NCBI GenBank assembly: GCA_030435675.1
Contig: CM059622.1
Location: forward strand, 372,001 to 436,000
Reading direction: 5' to 3'
Source: Steinernema hermaphroditum
Taxonomy: Eukaryota; Nematoda; Chromadorea; Rhabditida; Steinernematidae
Length of the DNA: 64,000 nt
The stretch's first letter is position 1. Each line of letters starts with the position of its first letter. A program made the position numbers and the translations under genes. Under the pieces are notes generated by a model. The model was not told the DNA's origin, searched no databases, and saw nothing but the letters and a program-made list of their open reading frames with translations. This document shows positions 1 through 10,898 of this stretch, piece after piece.

Positions 1-1483
1 TCGCGGAGCTGACCCCGAAACGAGTGCCTGGTGCACGGATGAGCGTTTCAAAATAAACAAAAAGAGGGAACGTACATTGGAGATGGTCGACGCGGTGATG
101 TTTATAGTGGTGGAAGAAGGCGATGGAGGCGATCGGGAGAACACCGCTTCCGCCGACGGACAGACTGAAAGTAGCCCAGGCCTTTGACACTTTAAGGCTG
201 CCTGTCTACGTACAGTAGATTCGAGAGATATTGGATTGTATGACAAAGGCTAGACGTCTCTCTACACAGCACCTAGGGACGTCAGTCTTGCGGGAAAATG
301 GGACTTGAAAACAAGTTAACGAGGCTCATAGCCCTGGGACTTCGATGGCATGGTGACTAACACGACTTTAGGGGCTCGATCTTCAGTCTTTGTTAGCGCC
401 GACAATAGCAAATGAATCGACCGATATTCACTGAGGATTTAAAAAATGATGTTCCCTAGAAGCTTTAGAAATCACTCAACACCGCCTAAAGACAAGAAAA
501 GGGATGTTATTTACCACATCCTATCAACGATAGGTGCCTTACAGAGCCATTCTCTCGAGTCCAATCAACGCAGATTAGAAATGTGAGAAATGTCAACGAG
601 AAAGCACAAGTACACATGTTTTTGTGGACGTCGCTCGTATGGGAAAATGCACATAGAAAACAGATTTGATACGGCGGTTTTGAGTTAGAACACTTCTAAA
701 GGAGATGAAAAAGCGTTCTTGACCTTTGTGGACATGATGTAAAGCTGTATGCCCTTCTTAATATGCACTTTAATTACGGATATGTAACTCATATCAATCT
801 GCTTTTTCACCCTTGTAGTATATGTACTTGAACTTCAGCGTCGGCAATTAGACTAGGGCGGCGTAAAATTCGCAAATTCCGGCCCGATCGAGGTCCCCCA
901 AGAAAGAATTCTGCATAATTTTGCAGATTTAGGCCGTTCTAATAACTATGTTCAGTTCTTAAGCGCTGTCCGCTTTCGCCCCATCCGTCTACGTGTTTGG
1001 TCTAGACGAGAGAATGACTCTGTTAATCTGTATTGCGTAGTCATGTGGATGAAATCTGTTTTCGAATTACTTTTCTGCGTGGTGACAGATGATGAATAGT
1101 GTGGGAATGTTGGACTGGGCTGATTCATTTGTTATCGTGGACGATGGCTAGAAATACAAAGGCAGTCCCTAGAACGGACGGTAGCAAGGACTGAAGATCG
1201 ATCTTCAGCATCTGCTAAGTCGCACCATAACACTGGAGTCCCAGAGCTATAAGAGTCCGATTTTAGTCCAAGGTTGGTGTCGGTTCGAGCTCAACTTTTG
1301 CTGTTCTTGACTTCGTACCTAGTAGGAGAAGCATCTTTACAAGGGTTACACTTAGCACGATCTCAGACACTCAATTTACAAGGGGCCCACCTCAACCAGA
1401 AAGCAATGCTTCTTGGCTTGTATAAGGAACTGTTCAAGTCCCTCCAACATACAACTAATTCTCAAACTCCTGAAACGATCAAA
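1..1483. other. 5' non-coding stretch upstream of the forkhead-like gene
   Basis: No convincing coding region, RNA gene or repeat is visible here. The reading frame of the following gene stays open back to about 1274, but only from a TTG codon, and that part has no domain-like content. It probably holds the promoter and 5' UTR of the forkhead-like gene. Confidence 0.5.
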
Positions 1484-2653
1484 ATGGTTTCTAAGAAGCA
1501 CAAGCAAAACGAGTACGGACTCTCCTACAACGCGATGATTGTCCTTGCGATCCAGAATTCGCCGGCTGCCCTCAACCACAAGTTTTGCAACAGAGGCGCC
1601 AGCATCCAGGACATCTACAAGTTCCTGAAGGCCCACGTGAGACCCATAGCGGCGATGGACAAAAAGGAGTGGAACAAGACGGAACGGGTCATCCGTCACT
1701 CCCTCTCGCAGACGACCTATTTCAACCGTTTCTCCATTTCCGAGGACGGCATCAAGATTGTCCCCAGCAGGGCTGCGGGTGCCGAGAAAGGTTCGATCTG
1801 GACTCTCTACCCCGCGTGTGGAGAGACAGAAGAGAAATGCCACAAACGCATCTTCAAGGTCTTCAAGGAGGAGAACGTTCTGAAGTTCCGGGAGCATCTG
1901 TTCAACCCCGACATCATAGACGCCCTCAAGAATGGAACCTACGGGTGGCACGGTCCCCATGGGGAGTCTCTTGGGACCTCCGACGCCGTGAAGAAGCTCC
2001 AAGAAAAGGGCTACACACCACAGGACCCCGCCTTCGTCATGGCTCCTTCTTCGATGACCCAGCAGCCGGCGCCCAGAAGAGCGCCGAAACGCCGCGCCGA
2101 ATCCGATTCCGACGAGGATTCCGAAGTCGACGCAGACGAAGACACTCCTCGCCGAGAGTACAACCTGCGGCCCCGGAAGAAGATCGAGAAGAAGGAGAGG
2201 CCAGGCGTACAGTACGTGGAGTTCGTCGATGACGAGGACTTGGAGCGCATCCAGAGAGAAGCCGTCGAAGCACAGTACGCCTCCTACGGGCAGTCTTCGG
2301 TCTCTCCGAGTGCTCCCTTCCCTCCGCAAGAGTACTACAGCGCCATTCCTCCCCAGTCTTCGGCTCAAGAGTACCAGGACTTCGACGCCCTCGGCTACCA
2401 ACACTTCGGCTTCGAATTTCCTAGCAGCGGACTGTATCTGCCAGGTGCCGAGTATCCTCAGTACACTCAGCACATGGCAGAGGATTACTCTCCGAAATTC
2501 CCCAACTTCAAAACGCAAGAATCTGAGATCAGCCTCGATCCGAACGGAATCTTCCCAACCGAAGACGAAGAGGGACTTGAGCCGAACTGGAACTTCCCGG
2601 ACAGCTTCTCCCAATACGAAGAACAAGTTCCATCTTACGGTCAATTGCTGTAA
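1484..2653 (+). CDS. Divergent forkhead (winged-helix) domain protein, single exon
   Basis: A 389-residue protein whose first ~110 residues follow the forkhead fold: a helix-1-like YNAMIVLAIQNSP (residues 15-27), IYKFLKAHV in helix 2, and recognition-helix-like IRHSLS (around residue 70, against RHNLS in classical FOX proteins). Wing-1-like GSIWTLYP ends near residue 110. An insertion lies between helix 1 and helix 2. A basic, acidic and proline-rich hinge (about 195-245, with PRRAPKRR and YNLRPRKK) looks like a nuclear localisation region, followed by a Tyr/Pro/Ser/Gln-rich tail typical of an activation domain. The ATG at 1484 (AAAATGG context) is preferred. An in-frame ATG at 1406 and a TTG at 1274 lie upstream but add no domain. 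AATAAA follows the stop at about 2664. It is probably a DNA-binding regulator. The family call is by motif, and the orthologue is not identifiable. Confidence 0.72.
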   Translation: MVSKKHKQNEYGLSYNAMIVLAIQNSPAALNHKFCNRGASIQDIYKFLKAHVRPIAAMDKKEWNKTERVIRHSLSQTTYFNRFSISEDGIKIVPSRAAGAEKGSIWTLYPACGETEEKCHKRIFKVFKEENVLKFREHLFNPDIIDALKNGTYGWHGPHGESLGTSDAVKKLQEKGYTPQDPAFVMAPSSMTQQPAPRRAPKRRAESDSDEDSEVDADEDTPRREYNLRPRKKIEKKERPGVQYVEFVDDEDLERIQREAVEAQYASYGQSSVSPSAPFPPQEYYSAIPPQSSAQEYQDFDALGYQHFGFEFPSSGLYLPGAEYPQYTQHMAEDYSPKFPNFKTQESEISLDPNGIFPTEDEEGLEPNWNFPDSFSQYEEQVPSYGQLL

Positions 2654-2725
2654 CTGTAACTTCAATAAAAATAAAGAAAATAATCTGATTCATTCATCTA
2701 CTGAAAATGATTTAATTCGTTACGG

Positions 2726-3675
2726 TCAGATGTCCAACTCAAATGGATTCGACATGTCGATTAGCTGTTTCTTCGACACCTCGATAGATCGCTCTAAAGC
2801 ACATTTTTGCGCACTGAACTCAATATGACGGCTACCTTTGTTCCTCTTTAGAAGTCGCTTCAGTTCCATATTCTCCCTTTGTTCGAATCGGCTGTACACA
2901 ATAGAGTCGACCATGGAAACATACTCCCGATTGAGCCTTGGCATTGTGAACCTCATGAAGTAGACGATCGCGAGGATGCTGATGAGCGTCGTGATGATGC
3001 CGACACTTAAGACGCCGAGGCTGAAGGGACGGACGAAGGCGTTCGATTTAGAACACTTCTTTTGGCAGTCTCCATCGTCCGATGTGGGCGAAGAGGAAGA
3101 GGAGAAGAGCATCGCCGGACTCGAGCAGAAGTGGACGTGGCGAAGAGTGAGAACTTTTCCGTCCTGAAAAAGCGATTTATTATGTAGCAAATACGTATAT
3201 ACGATTGCTTACCTTAATTACATAAAGTGATTCAAATTTCTTTGAATCCAGCTCTTCTGTACTTCCAAAATCGCCCTCCAGGTCAATGTCACCATCTCCA
3301 TCCCTCCCCAAAGCGACCGTAACCCTGACTCCTGAAAAATTCCTGACTTATCAACTTCCTGGGACCCACAACCCACCCAAATGCTGATTTTCCACGTCGA
3401 TGGTCTTTCTGTCGTTAGATACATGAAAGAAGAAATCGTCAGGATCGCAGGAGCAGCTTTGAGGTCTAGATCGCTGGAAACACGGACAAGAATGGTAAAA
3501 TTGAGTAGAAACTTACAAAATATCGCCGCATAAGCCTGGTCAATGGAAGTCCTGATCGAGAATAAAAGAACACACACTGACAGTTGATTCCGAAGACGAT
3601 TGGTGGAGATGAGTCGTCCGAGGAGGACAGAGAGGCGAGCGCAAGCGTAAGAATCGCAAAACCGACCGATCGCAT
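2726..3675 (-). CDS. Signal-peptide, single-pass type I membrane protein, unknown family
   Basis: A four-exon model on the minus strand: 3675-3517, 3473-3377, 3331-3213 and 3163-2726, with introns of 43-49 nt, all phase-consistent, giving 270 residues. The N-terminus MRSVGFAILTLALASLSSS looks like a signal peptide. An extracellular part of about 150 residues contains several cysteines (SCSCD near residues 59-63) and an Asp/Gly-rich stretch DGDGDIDLEGD. A hydrophobic span starting near FSLGVLSVGIITTL forms one transmembrane helix. A short basic cytoplasmic tail (RLLKRNKG) follows. I do not recognise the family. An alternative first intron (GTCAGT donor around 3583) is possible, so the N-terminal join is less certain than the rest. 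The gene converges on the forkhead-like gene with about 70 bp between stop codons, and diverges from the gene at 3823. Confidence 0.6.
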
Positions 3676-3822
3676 TGTTGGAGCCGAGGAATGACCTTTG
3701 TTGTGGGTGCCCGGTTCATCTGAGACGTCTGAGGTGCAACGATAGACAGAATTTGTCTACGATGGACCATTTAAACGCCTGTACACACACGCCACTAATT
3801 TCGTCTTTTGAGCGGTCGTCCG

Positions 3823-4416
3823 ATGACTTCCACTACGTCGTCGGTGCCGGTAATCTCGTCTCTTTTGCCATGTCTAACTACCGTAACTATTCAGATACCG
3901 ACGAGTGCGAATCCGCCTGTAGCAGTGACTCCAACCGATCAGGCGGCAACTATGCCGGCGGGAGCGCGCACAGACACGGCGGGAGCGCGAACCGACACGA
4001 CGCCAGGCGTCTCGCGCGGCTCCTCGTCCACCAACAACAAGAAAGGTTGGCCACCGCCTCTTCGGCGCTTCATCTCCGGTTTCAGGGAAGAAGAAAAAGA
4101 AGAGGAAGCGCGCCAAGGATCCGAAGGATTTCGAGCTGTGGCGCAACGAGGACAAGCAGTGCTACACGGCGGTGACGTACGCGCTTCGCCACTGGAAGGC
4201 GACGCGGCGCCAGTGCCGCTACATCCGGACGCCCGTTGGACATTGGGATGCCTTCTGCGTGAGTGTCCAGAGGTCATGACGGTTCTCTAGAGCTGCCGCT
4301 TTCAGAGCCGGGTGAAGGGCCATCCAGCGCACGCCCAGGAGATGCACTCGTACGCGAAGGCGCTGAAGGAGTGGGTCCCGGTGCCCGACGAGCAGCCGTT
4401 CGACCTTCCCGAGTGA
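3823..4416 (+). CDS. Small basic protein, three exons, unknown function
   Basis: Exons 3823-4045, 4086-4258 and 4306-4416 join in phase across 40- and 47-nt introns to give 168 residues. The first exon is Ser/Thr/Pro/Ala-rich with a repeated GARTDT motif and looks disordered. Exon 2 opens with a Lys/Arg run (GKKKKKRKRAK), a probable nuclear or nucleolar signal. It then runs into a compact, Trp/Cys-containing region with DFELWRN, TYALRHW and PVGHWDAFC. Exon 3 ends in EWVPVPDEQPFDLPE. Codon use is GC-rich at third positions, like the other real genes here. The family is not recognised. The start at 3823 is the first ATG in the open frame. A start in an upstream exon cannot be excluded. Confidence 0.55.
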
Positions 4417-4446
4417 GCAGAAACGTTAGAAACCATACGACATAAA

Positions 4447-5225
4447 CCAATCTGACGGATAAACATTCCTTCATATTTTGAAGACCTACAAGTGAAGCGT
4501 GAAACGTTTGCTTTCAGGAGACCGAAACCAACCTTGATGCAGTGAGCTCTGTTGTCACTTATTAGGATTTCACGCTTGTCGTTCGTGCAAACACCGTTGG
4601 GGAACTCCAAATAACGCGCACAACTGAATTTCTGCGGAATGTTTCCGTAACTGTCAAAGGTAATGACACGCATAACCTACAAAGAACAACACACATGATG
4701 CTAAACATCTTGCATTCTACAACAATGATATGTCCTTCGTTATCAACGCATACGCCTCGAGGATGCCGTAGGATGTTGGCTCCGAATTTGCGCAAGAACT
4801 GGCCAAACTGATTGTCGACGAAATCGCCGTGTCGACGAAATCGCCGGTGAGTCGATTCACAGCAACTCTGAAATACCAGCGATCATTAACTGCTTCTCAA
4901 ATGCTACTCTTATCAGATGGACATTGACAAATAATCCGATATCCGCCACAGAAAGCACTTTCCAATGTGCGGTCGATTGTAACCCTTACCTATTGGGATA
5001 TAGCAGTTATCCGTCTCGCTTCTCACACTCTCCAAACTGAAATTTGAAGCGACCTTCTTTGCCAAACACCTTAAAAAGTAACAAATATGAGAAATAATGA
5101 TAAGAGCAATACCTGAATACGGTGATTATTAGTATCAGCAACAACAATGTCGTTCTGCGCAGCAACTCCAGATGGCTCCGTGAATTGTCCTTCCATAACG
5201 CCGAATTCACCGAACTTGCAATGAT
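4447..5225 (-). pseudogene. Decayed NHL-repeat fragment of a Brat/NCL-1-type gene
   Basis: The minus strand encodes consecutive pieces of a Brat/NCL-1-like NHL beta-propeller: FGEFGVMEGQFTEPSGV, then FGKEGRFKFQFGEC, FGANILRHPRGVCVDN, LEFPNGVCTNDKREILISDN and FKYEGMFIRQIG, separated by intron-like gaps. Several lesions mark it as dead. There is an in-frame TAA where the family has Gln (KRDG*LLYPNR, near 5005-5010). A deletion/frameshift follows VAVN, next to a small local duplication of CGGCGATTTCGTCGACA. The donor after VECK is AT instead of GT. There is no N-terminal RING/B-box part. Retained introns mean it arose by DNA duplication, not retrotransposition. Parental NCL-1 represses rRNA synthesis and nucleolar size in nematodes; this copy cannot. 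Confidence 0.8.
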
Positions 5226-8200
5226 AAAACGTGCTGCTTGATATGTGATCGGAGTGGATAGAGATCGCTCATTGCAGCATTTGAAGGGAGACATTCAGGA
5301 TCGCCAGTAATCGTACCGAGCAGGTTCAGCAGATGCAAACTCCAAAACCGCCCAACGTTCCATTGCGTCCAAAGTTCCAACGTTCGGATTGTTTTGCATT
5401 TTGTAGAGTTGCTTTCATTGTTAGCCTTCGGAAAAACAAAAAGTTAGAACTTAAAAACTTGGCAAAACACAAGTGCCACTGCGTCGAAGAAAAATCTGCT
5501 CATCATTCTAGTACCATATATACATCTTGCATCATTCATCGCCGACCCCGTCTTTTTCGGCACCTACTTTTGTCCAAAAAACATCTACCCACCGTCGCCT
5601 TCCTTCCGGTCCCCTTTCGGAGTGGCGGCGGCGGCCCGACGACGTGCTGCGAGGGCACGTCGCCTTCTCGGCGAACAATGGAGCCCTCAAATATTTGCGC
5701 ACTTTTTCTCGCGTAATACAACAATCCGCGCCCCAAGAGGGCCTCCGTGGCCGTGCCTCTGCATTAGCGGATTCAGCGGCGGTGACGACCTCCGCTAATC
5801 CGACGCGGCCTCCGTCAGCCGTGTTAATGCATTTCAAGAAGGTGCGAAGAGGAAAAAGAGAATCGCACCTCCAATGTCAACAAATATGGGAACTAGGTGT
5901 TATGTGGCGATTTGTAAGCGATATGAGGGGGTCCCCCGTTCCCAGACTACGGTGTCGTCGGCGTCCAAACGAAGCAGAATCGAAAACGGCCGATTGATAG
6001 ATTGCGGTTCATTAACTCGATTACTCGTTTTTGGCAAAAACAGCCGGAGATGGGTAGGAAAACAAGGTTTTCCAATTTCGCCAATAAGCCTTGGAATGCT
6101 TGAGGAACGGGCTTGCAATGTTTGAGCAGAGAGTTTGGCATTTGGATTCCTGACTCATCATGTGACTTTCACTTGAAAGACCGGGTGGTGCATCCAACCG
6201 AAAACCGTTTATGTCAGAGTTTCAAGTTAATGCATCATAGAGGCTGGAAGGCTAAACAGCCTAATAGGTTAAGTCACCTGAAATATATGAAGCTTAAACA
6301 GCTTCTAATGTGAGCAACACAAGCTTCTAAACTCGAGGTTCGACTACAGTAGCTATCTTTAAAATGGATAGTTTAATAATGGATCTGGATAATCCTTTAT
6401 ATGGGCATTCTTTTCAGTGATTATTGTCGCACAAGCGTTGATTCCGGACCGTTCTCCAGGGCATTTCTGAGCAATTCCGAGCTGAACATGTTACCGCGAT
6501 TAAGGCCATTCCTTGTCGGCTATGTACAGTATGCTAGATCGTTTTGTTCATCATTTTCGTTTCCGAATGTCGACGATTTTCGGTAACAGTTACACCTGCG
6601 CCTTTGATTAGTTTATTTTGATATTTATTGGTTTTCGTTGATTTCTTTGGTGTGTAAGGACCTTTTTCTTATCTTACCTTATCGCATGATAAATGATTCA
6701 AAGCATGATAAACTGATAGGTCATCTCATCGCAGTTACAAAGGTCTTGCCTATATATGCTGTTTAAATAAGGCTATTGTCCGCCTAGGATGTAAGAGGAC
6801 AAAGCATCAGACGCAGCCTTCTGAATTGGGCATAAGCTTATGATAAGGAACCTAGCTTAATTTTATTACAACAATTTGGGCCTCGGCTCCTCATAGAAAC
6901 CTAAGCTTAAGAATTGTGTCGAACGCTATAAACCTATTGAAAGCTGAGTATACAAAGCCCTTTACCTCACAAATTTGACCAGTAGTATGAAATTTTGCTT
7001 TACTGTACTTCTCGTCCCTCAAGTACGACCACTTAGCGTCGGGGCAGCGATGATCCGTCCTGTCAACACCCGTTCCCCCCGCGTTGCCCCCGACCAGAAG
7101 CCACTCTCCGTCCTCGCACTTCGGCTTCAAGACGCCCCCCACCACGGACGCCCCCTCCCGGCGACAGCGAAAGTGCTAATTCGCCGTCGCCGTCGTGTCA
7201 AAGCGCCTCAGGAAAGCGAAGTCGTCCTCTTCTTCAGTCACACGTCTTCGCGTGTTCCACTCGAGGCGTCCATTATCCTCGGCCAATCGGCGTCGTCGTC
7301 GGGGGCGGCGCCGTCCCGCCCCCCGAAGGAGACCTCTCGCGCACTCCCACCGTAGACGCACGCGAGAAGTCAATTATGATGAGCGGCGCCACTGCCGTCC
7401 GCGGTGTCATAAGTTGTTTAATTAGGTGTGTATATCGCGTGTGGATCGGGATGAACGGACTAATGAGTTTGAGGCGCAGAGGACTTGTCTAGTTAGAGAA
7501 TCTGTCTCAAAGGGCTCCTCTAAATTGATAAAACAAGATAAATTTAGCCGATTTAGTGTTCATCTATTATAAAATAATTGGGTTTGTTTGCATGTACCTA
7601 GACAGTTCTATCAAAGTTGATATCCAGCTTAGGTCGAATTTGGGTGTGTTCATACGGTTTCCTTCTAGACATGTCTATGATTTACCGACGCACTGGCTAT
7701 CAGCTTTATAAGGTATGCTTGCCTAGATATCACGAGGCAAAAATTTTCACCGATCTTATTCCCTTAGCAGTTTAGCCCTCTATTACATTTATGTTCGATC
7801 CTGTAGTTCCCCCCCCCCCCCCTGTCTAGGCAGACTATCCGACGGGGTGATCGTCTATATTTCTATCGAGATAATTCTATCGTGAACGGCTGAGTTGGCA
7901 AAAGGCCGAAACCGACAATTAGCATTTTAGGATGTGCGCATCCGACGGAAAGGGTGCACCTGTTTGGCGCGTCTAATCGGTTGATTTTAGGGTTGCAAGG
8001 ATTCGGGTCGGTTAGATACTTAGAGTGGAAAATATAAAATATTGAGAATATAACTTTTGCAGTGTCTGCGAAAGTCTAGTATGAGACCATCGTTGATACA
8101 GTTTCATTTCAAAATTCAGCTTTTTATTAACGTTCTTGACTGAATATAAGCCATTTCTAGTGGAGGTGTTCCTACACACCTTTAGCACTAAACAAGACTT

Positions 8201-8392
8201 AGCTATTACTCTTTAGGACCACTTTTCTAGACGTCCTCATCCCACCAGTGCCTAAGCACTCTAGCGCGCAACTGTATTATCTCACCGCGAGCACACGGCT
8301 AATTATCGCCGCCTTTGATCGTTTCCGGTCACTTGGCCGCCGCCTCCGCTCATCGTCATCGCCTTCTTCGCTTACAGACGATCTGTGCCACG
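5226..8392. promoter_or_regulatory. Non-coding region upstream of goosecoid
   Basis: About 3.2 kb without a supportable gene. GC-rich blocks near 5.6-5.85 kb and 7.0-7.4 kb give long open frames in several phases without family signatures, so I treat them as composition effects. A C homopolymer lies at about 7808-7822. Isolated TAATCC motifs occur (for example near 5798 and 6394). The proximal part presumably holds the goosecoid promoter. Confidence 0.45.
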
Positions 8393-9797
8393 ATGTCGAA
8401 CTTCTCCATCGACAACCTTCTCGCCCCGGTGCGGATTCCCACCTTTCCTGGCCACCCGCCGCCGTTCGGCCCTTCAATGGCCGCCGCTGCAGCTTCTGCT
8501 GCCGCCGCGGCACAGTTCATGTTCGCCGCGAGTCCCCAGGCGACCGCCGATCTTCTGGCCGCCTATCAGTGGCAGTCGACGTCGGATCCCCTCAGGGTTC
8601 AGTACTTCAGTAAGTTTTTTTAACTTCTGTGGGAGAGAAAAGGAACCTGAGCCTGTGACTTACAGAAGAACCTTGTTTTTCGACCCTCCATAGTACAAGC
8701 ATACACCCCAAACAGGTCCCCCCAAATCTCGAGATTCGTCCTCTTAACTGAATAGCATTTCGCGCTTAGCCGACCATCCGGTTACGGTAGCCCCTTTCAG
8801 TCACTAAACAAACAGCGCATCCACTGCTTCTTTTGACGTAACGCATCACATCTGTCGCGCTTCAGAATGCGCCGTATCGGATTACAGCAGCGGCCGAGCA
8901 GAGAGGCCCGGGGTTATGGTAGCTTTTTTGCCACTTACTCCCGCGGTGCTCAAATCCGCGCGCGCGATCCGAAGAGTCAACAGCGCCGCGCGACAAAAGT
9001 CAAACATGGCCTCGACAAGCTGTTAATTTCCCCACTACACGTGTCTAAACAAACACCGTTGCAGTGCCCGGATTCGGCTCACCTGCGATGTGTCTTCCGC
9101 CCGGCGCAGCTGGTTTCTTCGCCCCGCACCTCATGACTCCGTTTGGGAGTGGCAAGCGGAAGCGGCGCCATCGTACCATCTTCAACGACGAGCAACTGGC
9201 CATTTTGGAGAAAACGTTCCAGACGACTCAGTATCCGGACATCGCCATGCGAGAGAAGTTGGCTCAGGAGTGTGGGCTCAAGGAGGAGCGTGTTGAGGTG
9301 AGTGTCAGCTGTTGGATCATCAGTGGAAGGTCGATCAGATACGATCTATTAGAAGCTAGGCTAACAAATGAGCCTGTGAGGCCAGGCTGTTTTGTAGACG
9401 AAGCGTAGGCACTACATACAAGTCTTCTATTGTAGGCCTAACCCTAAATCCAGGCTGATTCCTGTGATTCCCTTAAATTATCCCATCCAAAGTGAGCTGA
9501 AGCCTAAGCTCAGACCTTGCAAGCTTAAGCTGTCTTGCATAGAACGTGTAACCTAAACACTCCTTTCTGACCCTCATCTTCTTCCAGGTGTGGTTCAAGA
9601 ATCGCCGAGCCAAGGAGCGCAAGACAACGAAAGACTCAACCTTTTCCAGTGGCTCTTCGCCGCCGGGACACCTCAAATCCACCGGCGACAGCTCCGACTG
9701 TGACGTCTCCGATAGCGAAAGCGCCTCCGGCGACTCTCCGGCGAAACGCCGCAAGTCAGGCGACGCGTCGCCGGACGAGAATCGGCCCAAGCCCTAG
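8393..9797 (+). CDS. gsc: Goosecoid homeodomain transcription factor
   Basis: Exons 8393-8609, 9065-9297 and 9588-9797 give 219 residues. The N-terminus has the eh1/GEH repressor motif FSIDNLL (residues 4-10), which in this family recruits Groucho/TLE. An Ala-rich linker follows. The homeodomain (about residues 105-164) starts KRRHRTIF and ends VWFKNRRAK, with Lys at position 50, the bicoid/goosecoid class that reads TAATCC. An intron splits the homeodomain just before VWFKN. The Ser/Asp-rich tail has short [13 protein letters not shown] basic patches. The A|TG split codon at the first splice is phase-exact. Nematodes have a single goosecoid gene (ceh-45 in C. elegans), and this is its likely orthologue. 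It is expected to act as a nuclear repressor in early or anterior patterning. Confidence 0.95.
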
Positions 9798-10844
9798 TCC
9801 TCTCCCTCCTCCAAAATGCGAAATCTCGAAACGTTCTTCTAGTTATGACATTTCTACGGGCACCTGTGATGACCAATTCAGCAAACTTCAGTTCTCCGAT
9901 CACATTATTTGTGTGTATTTATAGGATTTTATTGGAACATGTACATACAGTATGTAGATAAAAATGGAATTCCAATGTTCGGCTTTCATGGCGCTCTGGT
10001 TTAGTCCAGCCAGCCTGCCTTTTTTTGAGGTTTTGGGAATAGAAGTGAACCGGGCTGAAAAAAGGCCCGGCCCCACTAAAGCTTACCATAGACTCCCTTA
10101 GGTCCCCTCATCAGAGCGATCGATCCGGCGATCTGAGCAAGCGGACTGTAATCCCCGTTATCCATCCGTCTATCCAATCGCTTTACATGTGTTCAAAACT
10201 GGTTTCTAAATTCGGACGATTTGCAGCAGATCGCGCAGATAGAATCGATGCAAACAATTGATTTGAAATACTACAGGGACAACTAATGACTTCTTTAATC
10301 CGAGGTTCTCATTCCCTTTTCTAGTCAAGCTGTCTTGCATAAAACATGTAACCTAAGAACTCCTCGTGAAATAGAAGTTACTGTTGACTTTGAATCTAAA
10401 ATTTAAGATTGCGTGTTGTGTGTCCAGTTTTCATGTCATTCCTCTCAAATCTAAGCCTAAAATTACGGATATAACCTGTGATCGATTTACAATATATATA
10501 GATCTATGACTAAGGCTAGCTGTACCTGATAATGAGCACTTGTCTTAGTTACTTGCCTTTAAAGTGAGGCCCTTTTGGAGTAGATTCCGACTAGTGGACA
10601 CTCTGAGGTATGGCATGTGCCACTTGTCTGTCATTAATTTCAAAGGGGTCTAATTACAGAATCTAGGAAATATTTCGCTCTCATTTCATATCGTGCTCCT
10701 CTCTTACTCTTTGTTGGTCTTTCGCACCGAGCTGGCCCGATACCCGGCCTAATCCCATCCAAGCTCTGTTAGCACAAACGCTCTACTCATACCGTCCGGT
10801 TACGGTAGCTTCAGGCGCACCCTGAGTGAAGTGGGTGGCGGAGC

Positions 10845-10898
10845 GGATTATCGCTACCGTCGCGCCCGTAAACAGAGGGATTAGACGAGCGCGGATTA
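10845..10898. promoter_or_regulatory. Cluster of three GGATTA (K50 homeodomain) sites
   Basis: GGATTA occurs at 10845, 10879 and 10893, three in 54 bp, about 1 kb after the goosecoid stop. This is the reverse complement of TAATCC, the established target of K50 homeodomains such as goosecoid. A further GGATTA lies in goosecoid intron 1 at 8879. A feedback role is inferred from proximity only. Confidence 0.35.

Noticed and set aside
1376..2665. Long minus-strand open frame opposite the forkhead-like gene
   Set aside because: It lies wholly antisense to the forkhead-like CDS, has no recognisable motif, and arises from GC-biased third codon positions.
7000..7425. Overlapping Arg/Pro-rich frames on both strands
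   Set aside because: A composition effect of a GC-rich island. No frame has consistent codon bias.
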